DNA from: Leptospira_A sp046736045 | Lineage (GTDB): Bacteria; Spirochaetota; Leptospiria; Leptospirales; Leptospiraceae | Assembly (NCBI RefSeq): GCF_046736045.1 | Contig: NZ_CP177134.1 | Coordinates: 3,038,001-3,102,000 of the forward strand | Length of the DNA: 64,000 bases | Direction: 5' to 3' | In this document: positions 8,543 through 17,124 of the stretch, piece by piece | Numbering within the stretch: the first letter of the stretch is position 1 | Layout: the number at the start of each line of letters is the position of its first letter | Program-made: the position numbers and the translations under genes | Notes under the pieces: model-generated | The model's database searches: none | What the model was told of the DNA's origin: nothing | Seen by the model: only the letters and a program-made list of their open reading frames with translations

Positions 8543-11500
8543 ATGGCAAACTGGGGACCGATCTCATTCGATTTTTATTCCTTTGGATCACTCGTTGGAG
8601 TGATTTTCACTTTCTACAATGCCCAATTATTTCTAACCGTCAAAGAAAAATCCCAAGCCACCTATTTGCTTGGGATGGGAACCTTATCGCTTGGTTTTTT
8701 TCACCTTGCCTATATGGTAAATTTTTCCTTCTTAGGCCCCGCAGCAGCTTACATGCGCTGGCTTGTGATTCCTTCGGCACTCGTCGGAGCAACTTATCTT
8801 GCAAGTTTCTTTTTGGTATATCCTGAAGAAAAGTTTCCAAGGGTTAGGAAATATCTATTTTTTTCCATGATGGCTGTTGTCGCCGCATTTACTGTTTCGT
8901 TCGCATACATCAGCTTGAGTTCGGGAAGGACTTATTTTTTCTCAGGCCATTATTGGGATTTCCCGGTTGCAAAATTTTACAAACTGTACTCTGTAGCAGT
9001 GCTTGTTTATTTTGCGATTTTTGCAATCGTGGGAATCGTTCAAATCATCAAGACCACCAAGGAGATGAGGTTTGTACTTGGGACGATTCTCTTTTCCTTT
9101 TTGCTCATTACGATTGTTCCGGGGATTTTGAACGCGCAATCGAGAGACGGTGCCATCGAAAGAGGTCTTTTTCAAACCATCACCGACTTACTTCTTGTAG
9201 TCGGTTTGTTTATCGCGATCGTAGTTTATATTAACAATACCAAAGATAAGACAACGATTCTTTCCAGGATTATAGGAATTTCGCTCGCCACTTTTCTTCT
9301 GATCATCCAGTTGGTTGCTTATGTTTCGATCCAGCAAACCGAAGTTAGTTTTGATCAGATTTATTACCAACAGGCGAGAACCGCAGTCATTGATCCCGAA
9401 AGCAGAAAAAAAACATCTTTTTTCTTTACCTATGATTTGGATTCCAAAGAAGGCAAATCTTTAAAAGATCCTGAAAATACAACTCTCTCTCCCAAAGACT
9501 ATGTTCCCGAGTTTTGGAATTCATGGTTGTATGAGGAAATCATATCCATACCGGACTCCGATTCTTTAAGAGACAAACTTGATCCGATTCTTGCCAAAAT
9601 GCCCGCAGATAGCAAAGGTTATGTTTCTGAAATCAAATCCGCAGTGGATAACGGAGAGGCAACGACATCTTCCGGACTTGTTTCTTATTTGAATTCATTG
9701 AAAAGAAAGATTTTATATACCAGAAACAAATGGAAAGAAATTGCTCCGAGTGAAGTGAAAACCAAAGGAAAGGCGCTTTTTTCCTTACAATCGGGACCAA
9801 TGAGCAGCTTTCATGCGACTGCCAATTCGATCATAGACTCTTCTTTACCCGAACAGTTGATATGGGACAAGGTAAATATTCTGTTATCTCCCATGACTCA
9901 TACGGGAGAAAGAAATTACCGGGGAAAGGTTTTGTTTGCTGAAAACACTCCCGACTTTCATTTTTTCATCAGTTACTTTATCGTTAACAGAGGGGAAAAC
10001 AAAGTCTATGAAATCGGTTATCCTTATATAGACTACCGCAACTTTCAACATCATTCCTCGCTTCCTTGGATGTATGGAGTTGTTGCAATGGCAACGATCG
10101 TGATTTTAGGATTCCGTTATTTCTTTTTACGCGCATTGATCCGGCCGATCGAACAGATCATCGAAGGTTTAACTGAAGTTAATTCCGGAAATCTGGAACA
10201 CAGGCTTGTGATCAATGTGGAAGACGATATCGGGTTTATGGCAAGATCATTCAACCGGATGGTTCGTTCCATTCAAGCAGCCCGTAAAAAATTGCAGCAG
10301 TATGCGGAGCAGTTGGAATCGAAAGTTCAGGAAAGAACCAAAGAACTGGAAAACACTTTAAAAGAAGTGCAAGCCCTTAAACACCAGCAAGACGGAGATT
10401 ATTTTTTAACTTCACTTTTGCTCCAACCTTTTTCCGCCAATCATGCGAATCATGATAATGTCCAGGTGGATTTTCTTTTGGAGCAAAAGAAAAAATTTAC
10501 ATTCAGACAACATTCGAAAGAGATCGGCGGGGATTTGAATATTGCCAATCAGATATTTTTGAACAGCAAATCCTATACGGTATTTCTGAATGCAGACGCT
10601 ATGGGAAAATCCATGCAGGGTGCCGGTGGGGCGCTAGTTCTCGGATCGGTATTCGAATCTATCATCACAAGAACCCAACTTTCAAACGAAGCCCGCAGAA
10701 CGTATCCGGAACGTTGGATCAAAAACACATTCATCGAACTTCATAAGGTCTTTGAAGGTTTTGACGGTTCGATGCTTGTCTCTCTTGTACTCGGACTCAT
10801 TGATAACGAAAGCGGATTATTGTACTTCATCAATGCGGAACATCCGTGGATTGTACTTTATCGGGACGGAATCGCGAGTTTTATGGAAAACGAATTGATG
10901 TTCCGGAAATTAGGAACGAGCGGTGTTGCCGGTGATATTTATATTCGTACGTTTCAGCTTGAGCCGGGAGATGTGGTCATTGCCGGTTCAGATGGTAGGG
11001 ATGATTTGCTGATTTCCCATACTGCAGAAGGGAAAAGAGTCATCAATGAAGACGAAAGATTGTTTTTAAAAGTCGTAGAACGAGGAAATGGCGATCTCGA
11101 AAAAATTTATGACGAATTGCGGAAGATTGGTAGCCTTACGGACGACTTATCTTTGTTACGCGTTTCCTTTGTCGAGGAAAGGGAAAAATCCAGAATTGAA
11201 AAGGAAAAGCTGAAAGAGATCCAGACTTTGCTTGGAAAAGCAAAACAAGCTTCCGATTCGCAGGACTTGCAGGAAGCAGTTGCTTATCTGGAAGAAGCAA
11301 ATTCCCTGGAAGCAAACATTCCCGAAATCAAAAAGAAATTCATCCAGCTTTATTTGAAATTGAAAGACTACGGAAAGGCAAAATCCATAGCAAGGGATTA
11401 TAGCGAATTAAGACCGATGGACACGGAGATTATGTACGTGACTGCCTTTTGTGCAAGGAAAGTGGCCGATCTCAAAACAGCAGTCGACTTCGGAGAAAGG

Positions 11501-11692
11501 GTAAGACTGCGTGATCCTCAGCACGTAAAAAACCTGATCAATTTGGGGCAGACGTATTTGGCGGAGAAAAATTACATCCGTGCAGAGATCATTTTGACTT
11601 CTGCGGTGGTTTTGGATCCCGAAAATCCCAGTTTAGTTCGGCTTTTGGACCATATTCGCAAAAAACAAAGCAAGATTGAACCGGTAGCCTAA
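8543..11692 (+). CDS. Membrane sensor with HAMP, SpoIIE-type PP2C phosphatase and TPR tail
   Basis: Probable signalling phosphatase, 1049 residues. Order: about seven hydrophobic segments (1-230), another near 240-262, an extracytoplasmic domain (about 265-505), a membrane segment near 506-525, HAMP (about 530-585, with RPIEQIIEG and EDDIGFMARSFNRM), a coiled coil, the PPM/SpoIIE phosphatase (about 625-890) and TPR-like helices to the end. Metal-binding acids of the PPM family appear in KEIGGDLN, NADAMGKS, GSDGRDDL and LTDDLSLL, so the phosphatase looks active. In this family such enzymes usually act on anti-sigma-factor antagonists or related regulators; the partner is not in the window. The cytoplasmic half is closely similar to that of the gene at 52284-54863. 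Confidence 0.9.
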   Translation: MANWGPISFDFYSFGSLVGVIFTFYNAQLFLTVKEKSQATYLLGMGTLSLGFFHLAYMVNFSFLGPAAAYMRWLVIPSALVGATYLASFFLVYPEEKFPRVRKYLFFSMMAVVAAFTVSFAYISLSSGRTYFFSGHYWDFPVAKFYKLYSVAVLVYFAIFAIVGIVQIIKTTKEMRFVLGTILFSFLLITIVPGILNAQSRDGAIERGLFQTITDLLLVVGLFIAIVVYINNTKDKTTILSRIIGISLATFLLIIQLVAYVSIQQTEVSFDQIYYQQARTAVIDPESRKKTSFFFTYDLDSKEGKSLKDPENTTLSPKDYVPEFWNSWLYEEIISIPDSDSLRDKLDPILAKMPADSKGYVSEIKSAVDNGEATTSSGLVSYLNSLKRKILYTRNKWKEIAPSEVKTKGKALFSLQSGPMSSFHATANSIIDSSLPEQLIWDKVNILLSPMTHTGERNYRGKVLFAENTPDFHFFISYFIVNRGENKVYEIGYPYIDYRNFQHHSSLPWMYGVVAMATIVILGFRYFFLRALIRPIEQIIEGLTEVNSGNLEHRLVINVEDDIGFMARSFNRMVRSIQAARKKLQQYAEQLESKVQERTKELENTLKEVQALKHQQDGDYFLTSLLLQPFSANHANHDNVQVDFLLEQKKKFTFRQHSKEIGGDLNIANQIFLNSKSYTVFLNADAMGKSMQGAGGALVLGSVFESIITRTQLSNEARRTYPERWIKNTFIELHKVFEGFDGSMLVSLVLGLIDNESGLLYFINAEHPWIVLYRDGIASFMENELMFRKLGTSGVAGDIYIRTFQLEPGDVVIAGSDGRDDLLISHTAEGKRVINEDERLFLKVVERGNGDLEKIYDELRKIGSLTDDLSLLRVSFVEEREKSRIEKEKLKEIQTLLGKAKQASDSQDLQEAVAYLEEANSLEANIPEIKKKFIQLYLKLKDYGKAKSIARDYSELRPMDTEIMYVTAFCARKVADLKTAVDFGERVRLRDPQHVKNLINLGQTYLAEKNYIRAEIILTSAVVLDPENPSLVRLLDHIRKKQSKIEPVA

Positions 11693-11707
11693 GTCTAAAC
11701 TTTCAGA

Positions 11708-12892
11708 GTGACAGAAACTTTTACGAACATCGTTTGTGAGACGAGCTTCCAGGCTTTTTCCAAAGAAGAATGGAACCGTCTTGTTCCGGAAGATTCCATG
11801 TTTCAGGAATGGGAGTTTTTATCCACTTTGGAATCCTCCGGTTGCATCGGAAAATCAGGGGATTGGGAAATCAGAATTTTATCTTACCGTGAAACAGGTG
11901 TTTTGCTGGGAGTGCTGCCTTTTTATAAAAGGAAAGATTCTTATGGAGAATATATCTTCGATTTCCAATGGGCGGATGCTTTTCATCGCGCAGGGATTCC
12001 TTATTATCCCAAGTATTCTTCCGCTGTTCCATTTACGCCTGTTACAGGGTCTCGGATTTTAGTTTCGCCTGAGCTAAATGCGGAAAAATTTTCGGAAATC
12101 CAAAAATCATTATTAGACGCGCTTGTCTCCAAAGGAGAAGAAGAATCCGTATCTTCCGTTCATATTTTGTTCTGCAAAGAAGAAGAATTGAAATCAGGCA
12201 AATCTTCCGGTTTTGTTCCGAGGATCACTCACCAATACCATTGGTTCAATAAGGATTTTCAGAGTTTCGAAGATTACCTCGGAACGCTTGTTAAAGATAG
12301 GCGGAAAACCATAAGGCAGGAACGTAAAAAAATCGCAAATCTTCCCATTCGTATAGAAACCCTTGTGGGAGATTCGATTCGTCCGGAACATGCGGATATT
12401 TTTTATTCCTTCTATAATGATACTCATTCGAGAAAATGGGGGCAAGCTTACCTAAACCGCCAGTTTTTCCATACTATATTTGAAGTGATGAAACATAGAA
12501 TCCATCTGGTTCTTGCCAGTGATGAATCGGGAAATCCGATCGGAGGAAGTTTCAATTTTTATCGGGGAGATTATCTTTTCGGAAGGTATTGGGGTGCACT
12601 TTCTCATGTTCCCAATCTGCATTTCGAGTGTTGTTATTATCAGTTGATTGAATTTGCGATTCAGAATAAAATGAAGCGTGTGGAAGCAGGAGCACAGGGA
12701 GAACATAAATTTCTTCGTGGTTACGAAGCGGTCCCCATGTACAGTATGCACTATATATACAATCAGTCCGGTCAAAAGGCGATTTATAATTACTTAGAAA
12801 AAGAAATCCTTATGGAAGAAGCGAATATCAAAGAATACAATCATCATTCCCCCATCAAATCCTTACGCAATGGAGATGGAAATGACAACTAA
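11708..12892 (+). CDS. DUF482/COG3146-type predicted N-acyltransferase (GNAT/FemAB-like)
   Basis: 394 residues from a GTG start. The middle carries the family pattern DRRKTIRQERKKI, then FYNDTHSRKWGQAYLNRQFF, GGSFNFYRGDYLFGRYWG, FECCYYQLIEFAI and VEAGAQGEHKFLRGY, matching the DUF482 family of predicted N-acyltransferases related in fold to GNAT and FemAB enzymes. Substrate unknown. The stop at 12890-12892 lies inside the start region of clpS (11 bases of overlap with the ATG at 12882), and clpA overlaps clpS, so the three genes look translationally coupled. It sits 15 bases after the phosphatase gene. A role in making or marking ClpSA substrates is possible but unproven. Confidence 0.85.
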   Translation: MTETFTNIVCETSFQAFSKEEWNRLVPEDSMFQEWEFLSTLESSGCIGKSGDWEIRILSYRETGVLLGVLPFYKRKDSYGEYIFDFQWADAFHRAGIPYYPKYSSAVPFTPVTGSRILVSPELNAEKFSEIQKSLLDALVSKGEEESVSSVHILFCKEEELKSGKSSGFVPRITHQYHWFNKDFQSFEDYLGTLVKDRRKTIRQERKKIANLPIRIETLVGDSIRPEHADIFYSFYNDTHSRKWGQAYLNRQFFHTIFEVMKHRIHLVLASDESGNPIGGSFNFYRGDYLFGRYWGALSHVPNLHFECCYYQLIEFAIQNKMKRVEAGAQGEHKFLRGYEAVPMYSMHYIYNQSGQKAIYNYLEKEILMEEANIKEYNHHSPIKSLRNGDGNDN

Positions 12893-13214
12893 AAAGTCGA
12901 AAGAGCCGCAAGATGACGTTCTTTTATTGGAAAAACAAAAGATAAAATTAAAAAAACCCGGCCGTTACAAAGTAATTCTCATCAATGACGACTTCACTCC
13001 TCAGGAATTTGTAACTTGGGTTTTGGCAAATGTATTTAGGAAAACAATAGAAGAATCTCGTCAAATTATGTGGACAGCACATACGACAGGAACGGCTGTT
13101 TGTGGGGTGTATCCTTTGGATATAGCCCGAACTAAAGTGGAAGAAGTACATAGATTGGCTGACGAAGCCGGGCACCCGTTGCAATGCCAGCTTGCAAAAG
13201 AAGAAGAGGAGTAA
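12882..13214 (+). CDS. clpS: ATP-dependent Clp protease adaptor ClpS
   Basis: N-recognin that delivers N-degron proteins to ClpA. 110 residues. The binding-pocket motif INDDFTP is present (N35, D36, D37) and the pocket histidine is kept in TAHTTG. The gatekeeper position, methionine 40 in E. coli, is glutamine here (Q41). I chose the ATG at 12882 because GGAG lies six bases upstream; in-frame ATGs at 12870 and 12876 are also possible. The stop TAA (13212-13214) shares its last base with the first ATG of clpA. Confidence 0.96.
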   Translation: MTTKKSKEPQDDVLLLEKQKIKLKKPGRYKVILINDDFTPQEFVTWVLANVFRKTIEESRQIMWTAHTTGTAVCGVYPLDIARTKVEEVHRLADEAGHPLQCQLAKEEEE

Positions 13215-15481
13215 TGATGAATTTATCACAGGACATGGAAAATTCTCTGGAGGCCGCGAGAAATGAAGCGGCAAAATACAATCACGAGTTCATTACATTG
13301 GAACATCTATTGTACGGACTTACTTTCAATGAGAAAGCAAAGGAAGTGCTTTTGAGTGTCGGATGTGACATCGAATTGTTACGTAAAGAACTTGAAACTT
13401 ACTTTGTAGAAGACCTTGCAACCATCTCGGTTCCGTCTTTATCGGTACAACCCCGTTATACGGTCGGAGTTCAGTTTGTGATTCAGTTCGCAGCGTTTCA
13501 TGTTCAAAATAACGGTAAAACGGAAGTAGACGGAAGTAATGTACTCGTAGCACTTTTTCGGGAAGAAGATTCGCAAGCTTGTTATCTGCTGGCAAAACAA
13601 AATATATCCCGTTTGGATGTAGTACGTTTCGTATCTCACGGAACGAAAAAAAGTAAAAACAAAGAAGAAGCATTGCCTTGGGAAGAAGAGGAAGTTTTAG
13701 CTGACGAAGAAAACAAATCCGCACTTGATAAATTTTGCGTGAATCTGACTGAGAAAGCCAAACAAGGGAAATTGGATCCTTGTATAGGAAGAGAAGATGA
13801 AATTGACCGCACCATTCATATCCTTGCCCGCAGACGTAAAAACAATCCTATCTTTGTAGGAGAAGCAGGTGTGGGTAAAACTTCCATTGTAGAAGGACTC
13901 GCCCAAAGGATTGTACAAGGAAAGGTTCCTGCAAGCCTTCAAAATTTTATCATTTATTCTTTGGATATGGGACTTGTTATGGCAGGTACAAAATTCAGAG
14001 GTGAGTTTGAGGAAAGACTCAAAAACATTCTGAATGAAGTGGTGGGTGATCCCAACAAAGTGATCTTTGTGGATGAAATTCATACCATTGTGGGGGCAGG
14101 AGCTGTGTCCGGAGGAAGTTTGGATGCATCCAATCTGATGAAACCAGCACTCGCCAACGGTGAATTGAAATGTATCGGAACGACTACTTATAAAGAATAC
14201 AAATCCATTTTTGAAAAAGACCATGCACTCTCCCGTCGGTTTCAAAAAATCGAAGTCGCAGAACCTAGCGTGGAAGATGCGGTTAAAATTTTAAACGGCC
14301 TGAAACCCAAATACGAAGAGTTTCACGGAGTCAAATACAGTCCCAAATCGATTCAGTCTGCCGTAGAATTGTCCGATCTTTATATCAGAGACAGACAATT
14401 GCCGGACAAAGCGATCGATCTTATGGACGAAGCAGGCGCCTTTGTCAAGTTACGCGATGAAAAAAAGGAAAATGCAAAACGTCAGGTAAACCTTCCTGAA
14501 ATAGAAGCTTTGGTTTCCAAGATTGCAAAAATCCCTCCCAAAACGGTCAAAACTGACGATAAAAAGAAATTGGAATCGCTCGGGACCGATATGCAAACCG
14601 TTGTTTTCGGACAAGATCACGCCATCGAACAAGTGGTAGATGCCATTCATTATTCCCGTTCGGGCCTTGCGGGAGAAGGGAGACCTATCGGCAGTTTTCT
14701 ATTTGTAGGACCGACAGGTGTGGGAAAAACGGAAGTGGCAAAAACCCTTGCGGACAAGATGGGTGTGGCGTTCCTCCGCTTCGATATGTCTGAGTATATG
14801 GAAAAACATTCGGTGTCGAGATTGATAGGATCACCACCTGGGTATGTCGGTTATGACCAAGGTGGCCAGCTAACAGATGCAATTGCAAAAACACCTCATT
14901 GCGTTCTGTTGTTGGATGAAATCGAAAAAGCACATGAAGATATTTATAATATTCTTCTCCAGGTAATGGATCATGCAACTCTAACGGATAGTACCGGAAA
15001 AAAAGCGGATTTTCGGCAAGTGATTCTGATTTTGACTACAAATACGGGAGCTCGTGAAAGTTCGAAAGCTTTACTTGGATTTGAGCAGTCCTCTTATGAC
15101 GATAGAAGCATGAAGGCAATCGAACAAACATTTTCTCCTGAATTCAGAAACAGACTAACATCCATTATTGAATTTCATCCATTAACTGTTCCTATCGTAG
15201 AAAAGATTGTGGATCGGATGTTTATGGAACTGAAAGAGAAAGCAAAACGAAAAAATGTTTTGATCGAGCTGACTTCGGAAGCACGCACTTTCCTGGCAGT
15301 AACCGGATACAACAAGGAAATGGGAGCGAGGCCGATTCAAAGGATCATCGATACGGAAATAGGAAAACCTCTTTCCAAAAAGATTTTATTCGCTTCCGAT
15401 TCTCATGAAAAATGGAACATTGTGATTGTAAAAGATGCAAACGGAAAAGATAAGATTGATTTGGAAAAATCATTAAACTAA
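13214..15481 (+). CDS. clpA: ATP-dependent Clp protease ATP-binding subunit ClpA
   Basis: AAA+ unfoldase that feeds ClpP. About 755 residues: N-terminal Clp repeat domain (to about 145, the ClpS docking site), first AAA module with Walker A GEAGVGKTS near residue 217, second with GPTGVGKTE near 500, and a C-terminal small domain. No long middle domain is present, which separates it from ClpB/ClpC. A KALLGFEQ segment in the second module supplies an LGF tripeptide in the place of the ClpP-binding loop. Two adjacent ATGs at 13214 and 13217 could start translation; GGAG just upstream fits the second better. Coupled to clpS by overlap. Confidence 0.96.
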   Translation: MMNLSQDMENSLEAARNEAAKYNHEFITLEHLLYGLTFNEKAKEVLLSVGCDIELLRKELETYFVEDLATISVPSLSVQPRYTVGVQFVIQFAAFHVQNNGKTEVDGSNVLVALFREEDSQACYLLAKQNISRLDVVRFVSHGTKKSKNKEEALPWEEEEVLADEENKSALDKFCVNLTEKAKQGKLDPCIGREDEIDRTIHILARRRKNNPIFVGEAGVGKTSIVEGLAQRIVQGKVPASLQNFIIYSLDMGLVMAGTKFRGEFEERLKNILNEVVGDPNKVIFVDEIHTIVGAGAVSGGSLDASNLMKPALANGELKCIGTTTYKEYKSIFEKDHALSRRFQKIEVAEPSVEDAVKILNGLKPKYEEFHGVKYSPKSIQSAVELSDLYIRDRQLPDKAIDLMDEAGAFVKLRDEKKENAKRQVNLPEIEALVSKIAKIPPKTVKTDDKKKLESLGTDMQTVVFGQDHAIEQVVDAIHYSRSGLAGEGRPIGSFLFVGPTGVGKTEVAKTLADKMGVAFLRFDMSEYMEKHSVSRLIGSPPGYVGYDQGGQLTDAIAKTPHCVLLLDEIEKAHEDIYNILLQVMDHATLTDSTGKKADFRQVILILTTNTGARESSKALLGFEQSSYDDRSMKAIEQTFSPEFRNRLTSIIEFHPLTVPIVEKIVDRMFMELKEKAKRKNVLIELTSEARTFLAVTGYNKEMGARPIQRIIDTEIGKPLSKKILFASDSHEKWNIVIVKDANGKDKIDLEKSLN

Positions 15482-15494
15482 CTAGAAAAAGATT

Positions 15495-15543
15495 GTCTGT
15501 CTATGATTGGAAAATCGTTCTAAAATTTTCTAATCATACAGAC
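15495..15543. terminator. Long hairpin between convergent clpA and membrane-protein genes
   Basis: GTCTGT (15495-15500) pairs with ACAGAC (15538-15543), and ATGATTGGAAAAT (15503-15515) pairs with ATTTTCTAATCAT (15525-15537) with one G-U pair. The loop is nine bases and there is a two-base bulge. It starts 14 bases after the clpA stop and includes the last codons and stop of the minus-strand gene. On the minus strand it is followed by a T-rich run (ATCTTTTTCT), which supports termination in that direction; on the plus strand the T-run is poor. Confidence 0.55.
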
Positions 15544-16057
15544 TATCTTCTTGTTGAAAGGTTAAAAAACCGATTAGAAAAGAAGATATGGATATTCCCG
15601 AAAAAATATAAAACGTCAATTTGAAACTGATTTCTTTTTCATTGATAAAGTCAAAATAATATCTGCTAGGTTCCAAATAACCCCAGATTAAAACGATCGT
15701 CATAACCAGCTGTGTTGCAAAAAACCAAACCCGTACCCAGGAACTTTTCCAAAAACCAAGAAAGAAAAAATTAAGTAATGAAACCAATATAAATAGAAAG
15801 TTCCATTTCGGGCCGATATTTACCGTTTCAAGAGAATCGAAATTCGGCTCATACTGGAACCAGGGCAATACGCTAAACACCAATTGAAGAAAAAGCAAAA
15901 TGAAAAATATCTGATCCAGTAGGATCTTTTTTTTCCAGAAATGGAAAAGAAAAAGAGATCCGGACTTCGCAATATGAATCCATCCGAAAAGTACGATTCC
16001 GATGGAGTTGACTGAAAATTGTAAAAACCCGATCAGATTTGCAAATAGAATCTGCAT
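15530..16057 (-). CDS. Hypothetical membrane protein (about five TM segments)
   Basis: Unrecognised; 175 residues, almost entirely hydrophobic, with about five predicted membrane segments and a short polar loop (YEPNFDSLETVNIGPKW) after the second. No catalytic motif seen. It starts one base after the RidA-family gene ends, so the two are probably co-transcribed. Its stop codon lies inside the hairpin shared with the 3' end of clpA. Confidence 0.75.
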   Translation of the reverse strand: MQILFANLIGFLQFSVNSIGIVLFGWIHIAKSGSLFLFHFWKKKILLDQIFFILLFLQLVFSVLPWFQYEPNFDSLETVNIGPKWNFLFILVSLLNFFFLGFWKSSWVRVWFFATQLVMTIVLIWGYLEPSRYYFDFINEKEISFKLTFYIFSGISISSFLIGFLTFQQEDSLYD

Positions 16058-16058
16058 C

Positions 16059-16520
16059 TTATCCTTTGACTTCTACGGTAAGTTCCAATTCCACACAAGC
16101 GTCCATAGGAAGGGAAGATACTCCTATCGCAAAACGTGCGTGAGGTCCTTTTTCTTTGAAAATTTCATTCAAAAGTTCGGAAGCACCGTTTGCCACAAGA
16201 TGTTGTTCGGTAAAATCGGGAAAGGAAGCGACATACACTCCCAATTTTAAAATTCTTTCCACTTGGTTTAAAGAAGGAATTTGGAGTAGGATCGTGGAAA
16301 TTGCATTCAAACATGCGACGCGGGCTTGCGCTTTCGCTACTTCCAGTGTGATTCCTCCACCTAACTTTCCTTTGACAGTCAATGCGCCCGATTCCATTGG
16401 CAACTGACCTGAAGTGAAGATCAGATTGCCCGTCCGAATGGAGGGAACGTAGAGTGCGACTGCTTTCGGAGGAGGAGGTAAAATGATTCCCAGAGACTTT
16501 AAATTGGCTTCGATATCCAT
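16059..16520 (-). CDS. RidA/YjgF family protein
   Basis: Member of the RidA (YjgF/YER057c/UK114) superfamily; classical RidA hydrolyses reactive enamine/imine intermediates such as 2-aminoacrylate. 153 residues, matching the longer subgroup of about 150. Visible motifs: GNLIFTSGQLPM near residues 32-43 and ARFAIGVSSLPMDACVELE near the C terminus, which contains the arginine that binds the carboxylate in active members. Followed after one base by a membrane-protein gene, and divergent from the Hsp20 operon. Confidence 0.88.
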   Translation of the reverse strand: MDIEANLKSLGIILPPPPKAVALYVPSIRTGNLIFTSGQLPMESGALTVKGKLGGGITLEVAKAQARVACLNAISTILLQIPSLNQVERILKLGVYVASFPDFTEQHLVANGASELLNEIFKEKGPHARFAIGVSSLPMDACVELELTVEVKG

Positions 16521-16593
16521 CTTCAGGTAGTTTTTTGGGGTAAGGGTCCATTGGCAAAAAAAAATAAATTTAGGGAAAAAAATCAGAACAAAT

Positions 16594-16622
16594 TTGATTT
16601 TTGGCAGACTAAGATTTAGAGT
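16594..16622 (+). promoter_or_regulatory. Candidate promoter of the Hsp20 operon
   Basis: TTGATT (16594-16599) and TAGAGT (16617-16622) are 17 bases apart and resemble -35 and -10 boxes; the -10 box matches the consensus in four of six positions. The first CIRCE-like element overlaps this pair, and the second lies just downstream, where a repressor would block transcription. This is a pattern match only. Confidence 0.35.
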
Positions 16623-16627
16623 GCCAG
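16601..16627 (+). promoter_or_regulatory. CIRCE-like HrcA operator, copy 1
   Basis: TTGGCAGAC, nine bases, then GAGTGCCAG. Against the CIRCE consensus (TTAGCACTC-N9-GAGTGCTAA) the left arm matches six of nine and the right arm seven of nine, with exactly the nine-base spacer. It overlaps the likely promoter of the first Hsp20 gene. Confidence 0.5.
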
Positions 16628-16632
16628 TGAGA

Positions 16633-16659
16633 TTGGCACAGATCTAGGTAGAGTGCTAA
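16633..16659 (+). promoter_or_regulatory. CIRCE-like HrcA operator, copy 2
   Basis: TTGGCACAG, nine bases, then GAGTGCTAA. The right arm matches the CIRCE consensus in all nine positions and the left arm in six, again with exactly nine bases between. It begins 32 bases after copy 1 and runs up to the AGGAG ribosome binding site (16660-16664) of the first Hsp20 gene. CIRCE is the binding site of the heat-shock repressor HrcA. Confidence 0.65.
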
Positions 16660-16670
16660 AGGAGATTCAG

Positions 16671-17114
16671 ATGCTTTTTCGAATTCTAGACAATCCAACC
16701 CGTTCCAACCCATTTTGGAGAGATTTTGACAGGCTCAACGAGGAGATTACCAAGTCCATTTTGGATTCCCAATTTGGAAATACTCGAAATTTTCCTCCGG
16801 TCAACGTATATACCAAAGAAGAGGAAGCACTGGTTGCCGTTCTTGTTCCAGGACTTAGCCCCGAACAAATTGAAATTTCGGTGAAAGACAATCTTTTGAC
16901 CATTCAAGGTAAAAAGAAAGAGGAAGTGCTGGCAGAAGGAACGGAAGTTCTTCGCCGCGAGATTTTTACAGGAGAGTTTGTGAGAACTGTAGAGCTTCCT
17001 TTCCGAGTGGACCAAGAACATGTTTCCGCCAAATACACAAACGGGGTTCTCAACATCCATCTTCCTCGTAGAGAAGAAGACAAACCCAAAAAGATATCAA
17101 TCGTCGCCGAATAA
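16671..17114 (+). CDS. Hsp20/alpha-crystallin small heat-shock protein
   Basis: ATP-independent holdase chaperone. 147 residues from the ATG at 16671, chosen because AGGAG lies seven bases upstream; a GTG at 16653 would add six residues without a binding site. The alpha-crystallin domain spans about 40-140, with AVLVPGLSPEQIEISVKDN, LTIQGKKKEE and the conserved NGVLNIHLP near the end. Preceded by two CIRCE-like operators and followed after ten bases by a second Hsp20 gene, so heat-shock control by HrcA is likely. Confidence 0.94.
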   Translation: MLFRILDNPTRSNPFWRDFDRLNEEITKSILDSQFGNTRNFPPVNVYTKEEEALVAVLVPGLSPEQIEISVKDNLLTIQGKKKEEVLAEGTEVLRREIFTGEFVRTVELPFRVDQEHVSAKYTNGVLNIHLPRREEDKPKKISIVAE

Positions 17115-17124
17115 GGAGAATTAT

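Noticed and set aside
13697..14245. A 182-codon open frame antisense to clpA
   Set aside because: It lies wholly inside the conserved ClpA coding region and has the composition of a shadow frame.
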